From assembly GCA_018336035.1 (NCBI GenBank), contig JAGXRD010000103.1, positions 1 to 52,105 on the forward strand: a stretch of DNA of 52,105 nucleotides, in the 5' to 3' direction. The position numbers and the translations under genes are program-made. Below the pieces are notes generated by a model that worked only from the letters and a program-made list of their open reading frames with translations, did not search any database and had not been told where the DNA came from. Below, piece after piece: positions 27,524 through 36,565 of this stretch. The first letter of the stretch is position 1. Each line of letters starts with the position of its first letter. Source of the stretch: Alphaproteobacteria bacterium. Its GTDB lineage: Bacteria; Pseudomonadota; Alphaproteobacteria; Ferrovibrionales; Ferrovibrionaceae.

Positions 27524-28071
27524 TTGACTTTGCTTTGCCGGCCGGCAGCGAGATCCTGCAGCAACGGCCGGATCTTGGTGTCGACATCATTCTGCATCAG
27601 CGGGCCGACATGCTTGCAGACAATCTGACCATTGCCATCGACCACGAAGGTTTCCGGCACGCCATAGACGCCCCAGTCGATACCCACGCGGCCATTGCGG
27701 TCGGCGCCGGTGCGGATGAAGGGATCGCCCAACTGATCCAGCCATTTTGCCACATCGGCCGGGTCGTCCTTGTAATTCAGGCCATGGATCGGCGCGAGAT
27801 TCTCGCGCTTCAGCGCCATGATCAGCGGGTGTTCGACACGGCAGGGCACGCACCAGGAGGCAAAGACATTCACCAGGCTGGGCTGACCGGTCTTCAGGTC
27901 AGCCGTGCTCAGGCCTTGCGTCCGCCCCTGCACCGGCGGCAGGGAAAATTCCGGCACCGGCTTGCCGATCAGGGCCGACGGAATGTCACGCGGGTTCAGC
28001 GTCAGACCGACCGCGAGGCCGAGACCAATCACTACGAACAGCGCAAGCGGGATCACATAAGCAAGGCGCAT
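27517..28071 (-). CDS. ccmG: Periplasmic thioredoxin CcmG/DsbE
   Basis: A 184-residue membrane-tethered thioredoxin. An N-terminal anchor (YVIPLALFVVIGLGLAVGL) is followed by the thioredoxin fold with the redox pair C74/C77 in FASWCVPCRVEHP and the family GVYGVPETFVVD with the cis-Pro. It passes electrons to CcmH for apocytochrome reduction. The start is 3 nt after the ccmF stop. Confidence 0.94.
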   Translation of the reverse strand: MRLAYVIPLALFVVIGLGLAVGLTLNPRDIPSALIGKPVPEFSLPPVQGRTQGLSTADLKTGQPSLVNVFASWCVPCRVEHPLIMALKRENLAPIHGLNYKDDPADVAKWLDQLGDPFIRTGADRNGRVGIDWGVYGVPETFVVDGNGQIVCKHVGPLMQNDVDTKIRPLLQDLAAGRQSKVKC

Positions 28072-28074
28072 GAC

Positions 28075-30054
28075 TTACTCCGCCGCCGCTGCGGCTTCGC
28101 TGCGCCGCCGCGCCGGAGCGCCGACGCGCAGGCGGCGATCGCTGAGCGAGAGGAAGCCACCCAGCGCCATGATGAGGGCGCCGAGCCAGATCCAAGAGAC
28201 CAACGGTTTCCAGTACAGCCGTACGGCCCAGCCACGCTCGGCATCGCCCTCGCCCACCACAGCATAAAGATCGCCGAGCAGCGACGGACTGATGGCAGCT
28301 TCGGTGGTTTCCATCGGCGGCTGCTGGTAGCGGCGTTGTGCCGGGCGCAGTTCCCGTACGACGCGGCCCTGTTCAAGAACCTCGAAACGCCCGCGCTGTG
28401 CCGTGTAATTCGGGCCTTTATAGGGTTCGACGCCGAGGAAACGATACTCTACAGGACCGACCTGCACGGTTTCGCCAGGCTTCATCACCTGCTGCACTTC
28501 GACCTGCCAGATTTCGGACACCGTAATGCCCATCACCAGCAACGCGACGCCGAGATGCGCCACCGTCATGCCCCAGGCGGCGCGCGGCAGACCGCGCGCC
28601 CGTGACAGCGTCTCTGAGGCCGGTGCCGCGAACAGCTTGATGCGCAACGCCAACTCGCAGAGCGCGCCGATACCGAGCCAGGCGGTGAGACCGAGACCCA
28701 GCAGCGCCATGAAGCTGCGCCCGTCGAGCAGCCAAAGCCCGATCGCCAGTGCGATCAGCATGGCCACCGCCGCCGGCAGCAGACGGCGCAGGGCCGCCGC
28801 AAGATCGCCGCGCTTCCAGGCCAGCAGCGGGCCTATCGCAACAGCCGCGACCAATGGCGTGGTCAGCGGAATGAACACGGCATTGAAATACTGCGGCCCG
28901 ACCGACACCTTGGCGCCGTTGATCGCGTCCAGCGCAATCGGATAAAGGGTGCCGAGCAACACGGCGGCGCAGGCCACGGCCAGCAGCAGATTATTCAGTA
29001 CCAGCGCGCCTTCGCGGCTGAGTGGGGCAAAGACGCCGACACCCTGCAGCGCCGGCGCGCGGAAGGCGTAGAGCGCAAGACTACCGCCGACCACCAGCAC
29101 CAGGAAGAGCAGGATGAAAACGCCGCGCGTCGGATCGGTGGCGAAGGCATGCACCGAGTTGATCACGCCCGAGCGGACAAGGAAGGTGCCAAGCAGGCTG
29201 AGCGAAAAGGTGAGGATGGCGAGCAGCACGGTCCAGCTTTTCAGCGTGTCGCGCTTTTCCACCACAATGGCGGAATGCAGCAAGGCCGTACCGGCGAGCC
29301 AGGGCATGAACGACGCATTCTCGACCGGGTCCCAGAACCACCAGCCGCCCCAGCCGAGTTCGTAATAGGCCCACCAGGAACCGAGCGCGATGCCGATGGT
29401 GAGGAAGCACCAGGCTGCCAGCGTCCAGGGCCGCACCCAGCGCGCCCAGGCGGGATCGACGCGGCCTTCGATTAGCGCGGCCACGGCAAAGGAAAACGCC
29501 ACCGAGAAGCCGACATAGCCGAGATACAGAAACGGCGGATGGAAGGCGAGGCCGGGATCCTGCAGCAGCGGATTGAGCCCGTTGCCTTCCAGCGGCGCAG
29601 GCAGCAGGCGGTTGAACGGGTTCGATGTGAAGAGGATAAAACTGAGGAAGCCAACGCCGATCAGGCCCTGGATGCCGAGCACACGGGCTTTCAAAGTGGC
29701 CGGCAGGTTGCGGCCAAAGGCGGCGACAGCGGCGCCGAAGATCACCAGGATCAGGATCCAGAGCAGCAGCGAGCCTTCGTGATTGCCCCAGACGCCACTG
29801 ACCTTGTAGAGCATCGGTTTCAGCGTGTGCGAATTCTCGGCGACGTTCAGCACCGAGAAATCCGAGGTCACATAAGCATAGGTCAGACAGCCGAAGGCAA
29901 AGGCGACCAGCACGGCCTGGCCCAAAGCGGCCTGCGGCCCCAGTGCGATCCAGCCCGGCATGCCGCGCGCCGCGCCCACCAGCGGCAGCACGCCCTGAAC
30001 CAGCGCCAGACAGAGCGCGAGGATCAGCGCGATATGACCCAGTTCGGGGATCAT
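28075..30054 (-). CDS. ccmF: Heme lyase component CcmF
   Basis: A 659-residue polytopic protein with about 14-15 helices. The WWD signature is [19 protein letters not shown], flanked by conserved histidines, and it joins heme from CcmE to apocytochrome c together with CcmH and CcmI. The length fits the family. Its start overlaps the ccmE stop (ATGA). Confidence 0.95.
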   Translation of the reverse strand: MIPELGHIALILALCLALVQGVLPLVGAARGMPGWIALGPQAALGQAVLVAFAFGCLTYAYVTSDFSVLNVAENSHTLKPMLYKVSGVWGNHEGSLLLWILILVIFGAAVAAFGRNLPATLKARVLGIQGLIGVGFLSFILFTSNPFNRLLPAPLEGNGLNPLLQDPGLAFHPPFLYLGYVGFSVAFSFAVAALIEGRVDPAWARWVRPWTLAAWCFLTIGIALGSWWAYYELGWGGWWFWDPVENASFMPWLAGTALLHSAIVVEKRDTLKSWTVLLAILTFSLSLLGTFLVRSGVINSVHAFATDPTRGVFILLFLVLVVGGSLALYAFRAPALQGVGVFAPLSREGALVLNNLLLAVACAAVLLGTLYPIALDAINGAKVSVGPQYFNAVFIPLTTPLVAAVAIGPLLAWKRGDLAAALRRLLPAAVAMLIALAIGLWLLDGRSFMALLGLGLTAWLGIGALCELALRIKLFAAPASETLSRARGLPRAAWGMTVAHLGVALLVMGITVSEIWQVEVQQVMKPGETVQVGPVEYRFLGVEPYKGPNYTAQRGRFEVLEQGRVVRELRPAQRRYQQPPMETTEAAISPSLLGDLYAVVGEGDAERGWAVRLYWKPLVSWIWLGALIMALGGFLSLSDRRLRVGAPARRRSEAAAAAE

Positions 30055-30518
30055 GACCCGGGCTTCACCAGCTTGGTGTGATCGCCGGACTTCTCATGCC
30101 ACTGCCCGGATTTCTTGAGCGCGTCGGCGACTTCGGGCGGCATGTAATTCTCGTCATGCTTGGCCAGCACTTCGGTGGCGACGAAACGCCCTTCGGCATC
30201 CAACCGGCCATTCGCCACCACACCCTGCCCTTCGCGGAACAGGTCGGGCAGGATGCCGGTGTAGCGCACTGGAATGGTGGCGCGCAGATCGGTGACGATG
30301 AAATCGGTATTGAGTCCATCCTTCTTCACGCTGCCGGCCTCCACGAGACCACCGAGCCGAAACAGCCGACCCGCCGGCAGTTGCTTCTCGGCCACGTCGG
30401 AAGGCGAATGGAAGAAGACGAGATTGTCGTTGAAGGCGCTGAGCACCAGCGCGGTGGCGATGCCCAGGCCGCTGAGCAGGCCGAGGACGGCCAGAAGACG
30501 CTTGCGCTTGCGGGTCAC
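30051..30518 (-). CDS. ccmE: Heme chaperone CcmE
   Basis: A 155-residue membrane-anchored heme carrier. One N-terminal helix ([19 protein letters not shown]) precedes a beta-barrel (OB) domain, and the covalent heme ligand is H121 in HDENY, with Y125 as axial ligand. The basic start MTRKRKR keeps the N-terminus inside. Its start overlaps the ccmD stop. Confidence 0.95.
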   Translation of the reverse strand: MTRKRKRLLAVLGLLSGLGIATALVLSAFNDNLVFFHSPSDVAEKQLPAGRLFRLGGLVEAGSVKKDGLNTDFIVTDLRATIPVRYTGILPDLFREGQGVVANGRLDAEGRFVATEVLAKHDENYMPPEVADALKKSGQWHEKSGDHTKLVKPGS

Positions 30519-30715
30519 GCGTCAGCCCCGGTGCTGCTATCGTCGCGGCCGGCTTCGCGGCGCGCCAGGGCATGCTCGCGTTCAGCCGCCGTCAGCCCCC
30601 AGCGGCTCAGCAAGCCGAGACCAAACAGCGCGATCAATGCGATGGCAAAGGCCGGCCAGATGAAGGCGGCATGGCCGCCCATGGCCAGGAAATCGCCGAG
30701 CGAAGCCCAATACAC
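30515..30715 (-). CDS. ccmD: Heme exporter accessory protein CcmD
   Basis: A 66-residue single-helix protein. The pattern [20 protein letters not shown] is the CcmD membrane segment, and the following charged tail ([12 protein letters not shown]) is cytoplasmic. CcmD releases holo-CcmE from the CcmABC complex. It lies 72 bp after ccmC, a short gap with no other gene. Confidence 0.9.
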   Translation of the reverse strand: MYWASLGDFLAMGGHAAFIWPAFAIALIALFGLGLLSRWGLTAAEREHALARREAGRDDSSTGADA

Positions 30716-30787
30716 GCGATAACCCTTTGTTTCCCTTGGCCCCTATGGCCGCGGCAGGTGGAAAATATAACCTTCCCGGCGGCGCCG

Positions 30788-31522
30788 CTAGCCGGCGCGG
30801 CGATCGGTCGCGGCTGCAAAGCGCAGGATGCGGGCCTGCCGTTTCAGGATTTCCGCCCGAACCCGGACGGTCAGCAGCCAAACGTAATACCCTTTGGCGC
30901 CCAAAGCGGTGATCAGCAGCGGCCAGAGGATGTCGGGGTGGATCTTCGGACCTTCCAGCGTCAACACACTGGCGGGCTGGTGCATGGTGTTCCACCAATC
31001 CACGGAAAACTTGATAATCGGCAGATTAATCGCGCCCACCAGCGCCAGGATGGCGGCGGCACGACCGGCGCGCGCCGGATCGTCGAAGGCTTCCCACAGG
31101 GCGATATAGCCGAGATAGAGGAAGAACAGGATCAGCATCGAGGTGAGGCGGGCATCCCACACCCACCAGGCGCCCCACATCGGCTTGCCCCAGAGCGATC
31201 CAGTGATCAGACAAATCAGCGTGAACGCCGCGCCGGCCGGGGCCGAGGCCTTGGCCACCAGCTCGGCGACCGGATGGCGCCAGATCAGCGCGGTGGCCGA
31301 GGCCACCGCCATGGCGGCATAAATGAACATGCCCATCCAGGCCGCGGGCACATGGATATACATGATCCGCACGGTTTCGCCCTGCTGGTAATCCGGCGGC
31401 GAATACAGCAGGCCCCAGGCCAGCCCGATACCGAGGCCCAGCACGGCAACGCCCGCCGCCCAGGGGCGGATCGCCGCCATCAGGCGAAGGAAGCGGGCAG
31501 GATTGGCAAGGGCATGCAGCAT
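30788..31522 (-). CDS. ccmC: Heme transporter/handling protein CcmC
   Basis: A 244-residue protein with six helices. The WWD motif is MWGAWWVWDARLTS, with conserved His on both sides. It loads heme onto CcmE. It follows ccmB after 22 bp. Confidence 0.94.
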   Translation of the reverse strand: MLHALANPARFLRLMAAIRPWAAGVAVLGLGIGLAWGLLYSPPDYQQGETVRIMYIHVPAAWMGMFIYAAMAVASATALIWRHPVAELVAKASAPAGAAFTLICLITGSLWGKPMWGAWWVWDARLTSMLILFFLYLGYIALWEAFDDPARAGRAAAILALVGAINLPIIKFSVDWWNTMHQPASVLTLEGPKIHPDILWPLLITALGAKGYYVWLLTVRVRAEILKRQARILRFAAATDRRAG

Positions 31523-31544
31523 GGCTGTCTATATAGGCTGCGGG

Positions 31545-32210
31545 TTATTCGAGAGCCAGCCTGACGGCGGCGGCGATGGCAAGCGGACTGAGCGCCAGGG
31601 CGCCGGCCAGGAAGGCGCCAAGCAGCAGCAGGTGCGGCCCGGCGCTGAGACCATAGGCCGCAGCCTCCACGGCGCCGACACCGAAGATGAGCACCGGTAT
31701 CACCAGCGGCAATGTCAGCAGCGGCACCAGCACCGCGCCGCGCTTCGCCCCCAAGGTGAGCGCCGCGCCGATGGCGCCGATCAGGCTGAGCGACGGCGTG
31801 CCGAGTAATAACGCGCCAAGCAGCACCGGGATCGCATCGCCTTCCATCTGCAGCAGGATTGCCAGCAGCGGCGCGATCAGACTGAGCGGCAAACCGGTGG
31901 TGAGCCAGTGCGCCAGCGTCTTGGCCAAGGCAACAAGGCCAAGCGGCAGCGGCGCCTGCGCCAGCAGGTCGAGCGTGCCGTCTTCCTGATCGGTCTGGAA
32001 CAGGCGATCAAGCGACAGCATGGCGGCGAGCAATGCCGCCACCCAGATCACGCCAGCGGCGATGCGCGCGAGAATCTGCGGTTCCGGACCGACGCCAAGC
32101 GGAAACAGGCTGACGGCCAGCACGAAGAACAGCAGCGTGGTGAGCATGGCGCCCTGGGCGCCGAAGCCCAGCCGCAGATCGCGCGCGACGATGGCGAGGA
32201 AGGCGCTCAT
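31545..32210 (-). CDS. ccmB: Heme exporter permease CcmB
   Basis: A 221-residue polytopic protein with about six helices. Conserved family parts are ARDLRLGF at the start, SLDRLFQTDQEDGTLDLLAQ and GLPLSLIAPLL. With CcmA it forms the ABC exporter that frees holo-CcmE. The start overlaps the ccmA stop (ATGA). Confidence 0.93.
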   Translation of the reverse strand: MSAFLAIVARDLRLGFGAQGAMLTTLLFFVLAVSLFPLGVGPEPQILARIAAGVIWVAALLAAMLSLDRLFQTDQEDGTLDLLAQAPLPLGLVALAKTLAHWLTTGLPLSLIAPLLAILLQMEGDAIPVLLGALLLGTPSLSLIGAIGAALTLGAKRGAVLVPLLTLPLVIPVLIFGVGAVEAAAYGLSAGPHLLLLGAFLAGALALSPLAIAAAVRLALE

Positions 32211-32842
32211 GCGAGTTTGCCTTCCGGCAGATCGAGCCGGCGCGCGTCTTTCAACGGCACATCGACATGGCTGGCGAGGATGATCATGCCGCCCTTGGCG
32301 CGATGCGCCGCCAGCAATTCGCCGAGCCAGGCGACAGCACTGGTATCGAGCGCATTGGTCGGCTCATCCAGCAGCCAAAGCGTGGCGGGTTTCAGCAGCA
32401 ACCGGGCCAGCGCCAGCCGGCGCTTCTGCCCCGCCGAGAGATACCCACCCTGCAGATGCCGCTGGCGCTGCAGACCCGCAGCATCGAGCGCGGCCGTCAC
32501 GGCCTGCTCCGTGCCGACCGGATCGAGGCCATAGAGCCGGGCCCAGAACAGCAGATTGTCGCCGGTGCCAAGCTGCGACTTCACGGCATCCTGATGGCCG
32601 AGATACTGCAGCCGGGCGCGATGCGCCTCGGCATCTTCCAGCGCCGGCGCGCCGTCCCACAGCACGCGGCCATGCGCCGGCGGCAGGAAGCCGGCCAGCA
32701 GGCGCAGCAGGCTGGATTTGCCGCTGCCATTCGGGCCATGCAGCAACAGCGCCTCGCCCGGGGCGAGACGGAAATTCAGATCGGAGAAAAGCTGGCGCTC
32801 GCCGCGGATGCAGGCGAGCTGTTCGACCGTTAAAGCCATCAC
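32207..32842 (-). CDS. ccmA: Heme exporter ATP-binding protein CcmA
   Basis: A 211-residue ATPase with Walker A GPNGSGKS (36-43), signature LSAGQKRRLALAR and Walker B LWLLDEPTNALD. It is the first gene of the operon. The start is one of two adjacent ATG codons (MMAL). Only 46 bp separate it from the PaaK-like gene upstream on the same strand, with no terminator visible, so readthrough from that cluster is possible. Confidence 0.94.
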   Translation of the reverse strand: MMALTVEQLACIRGERQLFSDLNFRLAPGEALLLHGPNGSGKSSLLRLLAGFLPPAHGRVLWDGAPALEDAEAHRARLQYLGHQDAVKSQLGTGDNLLFWARLYGLDPVGTEQAVTAALDAAGLQRQRHLQGGYLSAGQKRRLALARLLLKPATLWLLDEPTNALDTSAVAWLGELLAAHRAKGGMIILASHVDVPLKDARRLDLPEGKLA

Positions 32843-32888
32843 GCGGCGGAGTGTAGCCGCTTCAATGCTTTACCGAAAGTGCGGGCCC

Positions 32889-34199
32889 TTACTGGTAGGT
32901 CCGCAGGTCGGCGATCACCTTGCCATCATTCGGCAGGCTGCCCGAGGCGACCACTTCGACCTTGCCGCGCAGCTTGCAGACCGCCTGCAGCGTCTCGGCC
33001 ACCGCAGCGGCCGTGACTTTGGTGCTTTCGATCTTCAGGGTCATGACGTCGAGATTATTCTCCGACGTCACCTCCAGCCGCGCCCTGGCGATTTCGGGAT
33101 GGCGCGCGACGATCTGGGCAACCTGGCCCGGCGTCACGAACATGCCCTTGATCTTGGTGGTCTGGTCCGCGCGGCCCATCCAGCCTTTGATCCGCGTGTT
33201 GGTGCGGCCGCAGGGGCTGATGCCGGGCAGCACGGCCGACAGATCGCCGGTGGCGAAACGGATCATCGGATAGACCGCATTGCCGGACAGCACGGTGACC
33301 ACCACCTCGCCCACCTCGCCAGCCGCGACCGGATCGCCGGTGCCCGGCCGCACGATCTCGACGATCACGTCTTCGTCCAGAATCATGCCTTCGAGTGCGC
33401 TCGACTCATAAGCAACCAGCCCGAGGTCGGCGGTGCCGTAGGATTGCAGCACATCCACGCCGAGCGCCTTCAGTTCGGCACGCAGGCTGGGCGGCAGCGC
33501 CTCGGCGCCGACCAGGCCTTTCTTCAGCGAAGCGGTCGGCTTGCCAAGTTCACGGCCTTTCTCAAGCAGGATTTTCAGGAAGGACGGCGTGCCGGTATAG
33601 ACGCGTGGCTGCAACTGCGCGATGGCATCGAGCTGCTGTTCGGTATTGCCGGTGCCGGCGGGGAAAACCGGGCAGCCGATGGCATGCGCCGAGCCTTCGG
33701 TCAGGCGGCCGGCTGGCGTCATGTGATACGAGAAGGCGTTATGCACCAGATCGCCAGGCCGGCAGCCCGCAGCCCAGATCGCACGGCTGAAGCGGAACGG
33801 ATCCTTCGCCTTGGCGGTCGGATGCGGATAAGCCTCATAGAGCGGCCCCGGCGACTGGAAGTAATGCGCCACCTCCGAAGCCTTGCCAGCCTGCAATCCG
33901 CCAAGCGGCGGCCTGGCCTTCTGGCGCGGCGCCAGATCGGATTTGCGTGTGACCGGCAATTTGGCCAGCGCGGCCAGCGAGGTCAGTTTCGCCGGTTTCA
34001 CATCCTTGAGCAGCTCGCGGTAATACGGGCTGGTTTTCTTGGCATGTGTGACCAAGGCACGCAGCGCTGCCAGCTGCGCCTTCAGCCGCACAGCCGGACT
34101 GCGCGTCTCGCGCCTGTCCATATACTCATCGGCGCGAACTTTTGGCTTCGCGGCTTTTTTGACAGCCTTCTTCACGGCCTTCTTCGCTGCACGCGCCAC
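32889..34199 (-). CDS. PaaK-like AMP-forming acyl-CoA ligase with Lys/Ala tail
   Basis: A 436-residue member of the phenylacetate-CoA ligase family, which activates an aromatic or other carboxylic acid to its CoA ester with ATP. Family parts are YTGTPSFLKILLE, the GAEALPPSLRAEL segment, SYGTADLGLVAYES and the C-terminal IKGMFVTPGQVAQIV. The first 26 residues ([14 protein letters not shown] core) are a basic tail with no counterpart I know in the family; the normal start would be near MDRRETRSP (residue 27). GTG 34199 has AAGGAG 7 nt upstream, while the internal ATG has none, so the tail is probably real. It is the last gene of the acyl-CoA synthetase/Liv cluster. Confidence 0.85.
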   Translation of the reverse strand: MARAAKKAVKKAVKKAAKPKVRADEYMDRRETRSPAVRLKAQLAALRALVTHAKKTSPYYRELLKDVKPAKLTSLAALAKLPVTRKSDLAPRQKARPPLGGLQAGKASEVAHYFQSPGPLYEAYPHPTAKAKDPFRFSRAIWAAGCRPGDLVHNAFSYHMTPAGRLTEGSAHAIGCPVFPAGTGNTEQQLDAIAQLQPRVYTGTPSFLKILLEKGRELGKPTASLKKGLVGAEALPPSLRAELKALGVDVLQSYGTADLGLVAYESSALEGMILDEDVIVEIVRPGTGDPVAAGEVGEVVVTVLSGNAVYPMIRFATGDLSAVLPGISPCGRTNTRIKGWMGRADQTTKIKGMFVTPGQVAQIVARHPEIARARLEVTSENNLDVMTLKIESTKVTAAAVAETLQAVCKLRGKVEVVASGSLPNDGKVIADLRTYQ

Positions 34200-34206
34200 A
34201 GGTCGT

Positions 34207-34212
34207 CTCCTT
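34207..34212 (-). promoter_or_regulatory. Shine-Dalgarno that sets the PaaK-like start
   Basis: AAGGAG on the minus strand lies 7 nt before GTG 34199. It supports translation of the Lys/Ala tail; no comparable site precedes the internal ATG that would remove it. Confidence 0.7.
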
Positions 34213-34221
34213 AAAAACGGA

Positions 34222-35061
34222 TCAGGCGAGCCAGCGCTTGCGCCGGCGATAATGTTTGGTGTCGCGGAAGCTCATGCGACCACCGGCGCCAAGGCCGAGA
34301 TAGAATTCCTTCACATCGGAATTCTCACGCAGCTTTTGCGCCGGGCCATCCATGACGATACGACCATTCTCGAGGATGTAGCCGTAATCGGCATACCGCA
34401 GCGCCATATTGGTATTCTGTTCGGCGATCAGGAAGCTGACGCCGGTGTCCTTGTTGAGCTTGTGGACGATCTCGAAAATCTCTTCCACCAGCTGCGGCGC
34501 GAGGCCCATCGATGGCTCATCCAGCAGGATGGTGTCAGGCTTGCTCATCAGCGCGCGGCCAATGGCCGTCATCTGCTGTTCACCGCCCGAGGTGTAGCCG
34601 GCCTGTGATTTGCGCCGCACCTTCAGGCGCGGGAAATACGAATAGACCATCTCCAGATCGCGCTCGATCGCCTTGTTGCCGTCACTGCGGGTGTAGGCGC
34701 CGGTCAGCAGATTCTCTTCAATGGTGAGGTGGCCGAAGCAATGGCGGCCTTCCATGACCTGGATCAGGCCCTTCTTGACCAGGATCGATGGGCTGAGCTG
34801 ATCGATCCGTTCGCCATGATAGTCGATATGACCCTTGGTGATATCGCCGCGCTCGGCACGCAGCAGATTTGAAATCGCCTTCAGGGTGGTGGTCTTGCCC
34901 GCGCCGTTGGCGCCTAGCAGCGCTACGATGCCGCCCTTGGGCAACTGCATCGACACGCCCTTCAACACCAGAATGACGTGATTGTAGATCACCTCGATGT
35001 TGTTGACGGTGAGCAGCGGCTCAGGGGCCGCGGTCTGGGCTGCAGTGGTCTGGGCGGTCAT
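34222..35061 (-). CDS. ABC ATP-binding protein, LivF family
   Basis: A 279-residue ATPase. Walker A is GANGAGKTT, the signature is TSGGEQQMTAIGR and Walker B is TILLDEPSMGLAP. It has an extra 15-residue N-terminus (QTTAAQTAAPEP) and a basic end (KHYRRRKRW) compared with standard LivF. It lies between the binding-protein gene, from which a terminator separates it, and the PaaK-like gene. It is the partner of the LivG-type ATPase at 38543. Confidence 0.9.
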   Translation of the reverse strand: MTAQTTAAQTAAPEPLLTVNNIEVIYNHVILVLKGVSMQLPKGGIVALLGANGAGKTTTLKAISNLLRAERGDITKGHIDYHGERIDQLSPSILVKKGLIQVMEGRHCFGHLTIEENLLTGAYTRSDGNKAIERDLEMVYSYFPRLKVRRKSQAGYTSGGEQQMTAIGRALMSKPDTILLDEPSMGLAPQLVEEIFEIVHKLNKDTGVSFLIAEQNTNMALRYADYGYILENGRIVMDGPAQKLRENSDVKEFYLGLGAGGRMSFRDTKHYRRRKRWLA

Positions 35062-35081
35062 GCGGGATATCCGGAAAACGG

Positions 35082-35118
35082 AAAAAGAAACCCCCGCCTG
35101 CCGAGGCCGGCGGGGGTT
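35082..35118 (-). terminator. Intrinsic terminator inside the Liv cluster
   Basis: AACCCCCGCC (35089-35098) and GGCGGGGGTT (35109-35118) form a perfect 10-bp stem with a 10-nt loop; on the minus strand it is followed by TCTTTTTCCG. It sits between the binding-protein gene and livF, so it would trim or attenuate the operon there. Confidence 0.85.
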
Positions 35119-35128
35119 CGTTCAGGCG

Positions 35129-36439
35129 TTACGATCGCGCGCAGCTGCGCGAGGCAACATTCTTTTCACGCGCATAGGCGTCGGCATCCTTCAGATAGAG
35201 CGGCCAGAGCTTCTGGTTCTCCGGCAGGATCCAATCGCTGGCCGGCTTCCACTGGTCGCCCTGCCACTGCACCACCTGGATCTTGCCGTCGCCCAGATGG
35301 TTGTCGCAGGCCAGCTTCAGCGGCTGCAGGAAGCCCTTGAGGCCGAGCTTCTCGATGCTGGCGTCGGTCAGGTTGATGGATTCGAAGCCGTCGCGCGACT
35401 GCTCGCCGTTCATCACCTTGCCCTTGCCGTGCTTCTCCTGTGCCGCACGCAGCGCCTCGACCGTCAGCATGGCGTTCATCGCGCCGCGCAGATAGCCGAT
35501 CTCGCCGAAATGCTTGCCGCCGTTTGAAGCCTTACCCTTGTCGACCAGGTGCTTCTTCATGTCCTTCAGCAGCTGAAGATCCTTGGACGCGCCATGGAAG
35601 GTCAGGCCCTTGTAGCCTTTGGCGGCAGGACCGGCAGCCTGCACGTCGCTATCCTGGCTCGACCACCACACACCGATCATCTTCTCGCGCGCGAAGCCGA
35701 CAGCGGCCGCTTCCTTGAGCGAGACAGCATTCATGGCGCCCCAGCCCTGCAGGTAGACATAGTCAGGCCGCATCTGGCGGATCTGCAGCCAGATCGACTT
35801 CTGCTCCAGGCCCGGCGCCGGCACCGGCACCAGTTCCAGCTTGAAGCCGAGTTCCTCGGCATAATTCTGGAAGACCGGGATCGGCTCCTTGCCATAGGCG
35901 ATATCGATATAGACGTAGGCAATCTTCTTGCCCTTCATCTTGTCTTTGCCGCCCAGCTCCTTGGTGATGTACTGGATGCCGGCGCTGGCGCCGCCCCAGT
36001 AAGTGGCAGGCGCCGTGAAGACCCAGGGGAAGATGTTGCCGACGGTCGCGGAGGCGCGGCCGTAGCCCATCGAGAAGATCACCGACTTGTCGGCCGCCGC
36101 GCGGTCGATCAGAGCGTAGGTGATGCCGGTGGAATACGGGCTGTAAATGGTGCCACCGAGCGCCTTCAGGCGTTCGTAGCATTCCACGCCGCGTTCGGTG
36201 TTGTACTGCGTCTCGCATTCCTCGTTGCGCAGCTTCACACCATTGAGGCCGCCGTCGCGCTCGTTGATCAGGTTGATGTAGTCGGCGAAACCGTCAGCGA
36301 CCGGAATGCCGCTCGGCGCGAACGGGCCGGTGCGATAGACCATCGACGGGATTACCTGCTCCTGCGCCAGCGCGGCAAACGCGCTGCCCGCCAGAGCTGC
36401 GCCCGCGACAAGGGACGCAATCCATTTGGATGCTTTCAT
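35129..36439 (-). CDS. Liv-type ABC substrate-binding protein
   Basis: A 436-residue periplasmic protein. A Sec signal peptide (KWIASLVAGAALAGSAFAALA) is cut near AQE. The mature part has the family-type RTGPFAPSGIPVADGFADY start. It differs strongly from the binding protein at 6020 (no Tat motif, other ligand-pocket residues). It is flanked by a 126-bp upstream gap, where a separate promoter is likely, and a downstream terminator, so it may be made in excess of the membrane parts. In this type of cluster, next to acyl-CoA synthetases, the ligand is probably a hydrophobic or aromatic acid; that is inference. Confidence 0.88.
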   Translation of the reverse strand: MKASKWIASLVAGAALAGSAFAALAQEQVIPSMVYRTGPFAPSGIPVADGFADYINLINERDGGLNGVKLRNEECETQYNTERGVECYERLKALGGTIYSPYSTGITYALIDRAAADKSVIFSMGYGRASATVGNIFPWVFTAPATYWGGASAGIQYITKELGGKDKMKGKKIAYVYIDIAYGKEPIPVFQNYAEELGFKLELVPVPAPGLEQKSIWLQIRQMRPDYVYLQGWGAMNAVSLKEAAAVGFAREKMIGVWWSSQDSDVQAAGPAAKGYKGLTFHGASKDLQLLKDMKKHLVDKGKASNGGKHFGEIGYLRGAMNAMLTVEALRAAQEKHGKGKVMNGEQSRDGFESINLTDASIEKLGLKGFLQPLKLACDNHLGDGKIQVVQWQGDQWKPASDWILPENQKLWPLYLKDADAYAREKNVASRSCARS

Positions 36440-36565
36440 TTTATCCTCCCGGTTACACCTGCCTTATCTGGCAGGAATTGCAGTTAGCCTAGCATGCCAA
36501 AAACACAGTACAAACCCGGTTTTCCGGATGCCCGCCCTGGTATGGCCGACATCGGGAAAGATAGA
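36440..36565 (-). promoter_or_regulatory. Candidate internal promoter region before the binding-protein gene
   Basis: On the minus strand this gap has TTGTAC, 16 bp, TAGGCT as a weak -35/-10 pair, a small hairpin CCTGCC-AGATAA-GGCAGG, then GGGAGG before the ATG. The gap is much larger than others in the cluster. Confidence 0.35.

Noticed and set aside
32843-32888. Gap before ccmA checked for a terminator
   Set aside because: No stem followed by a T run; nothing convincing in 46 bp.
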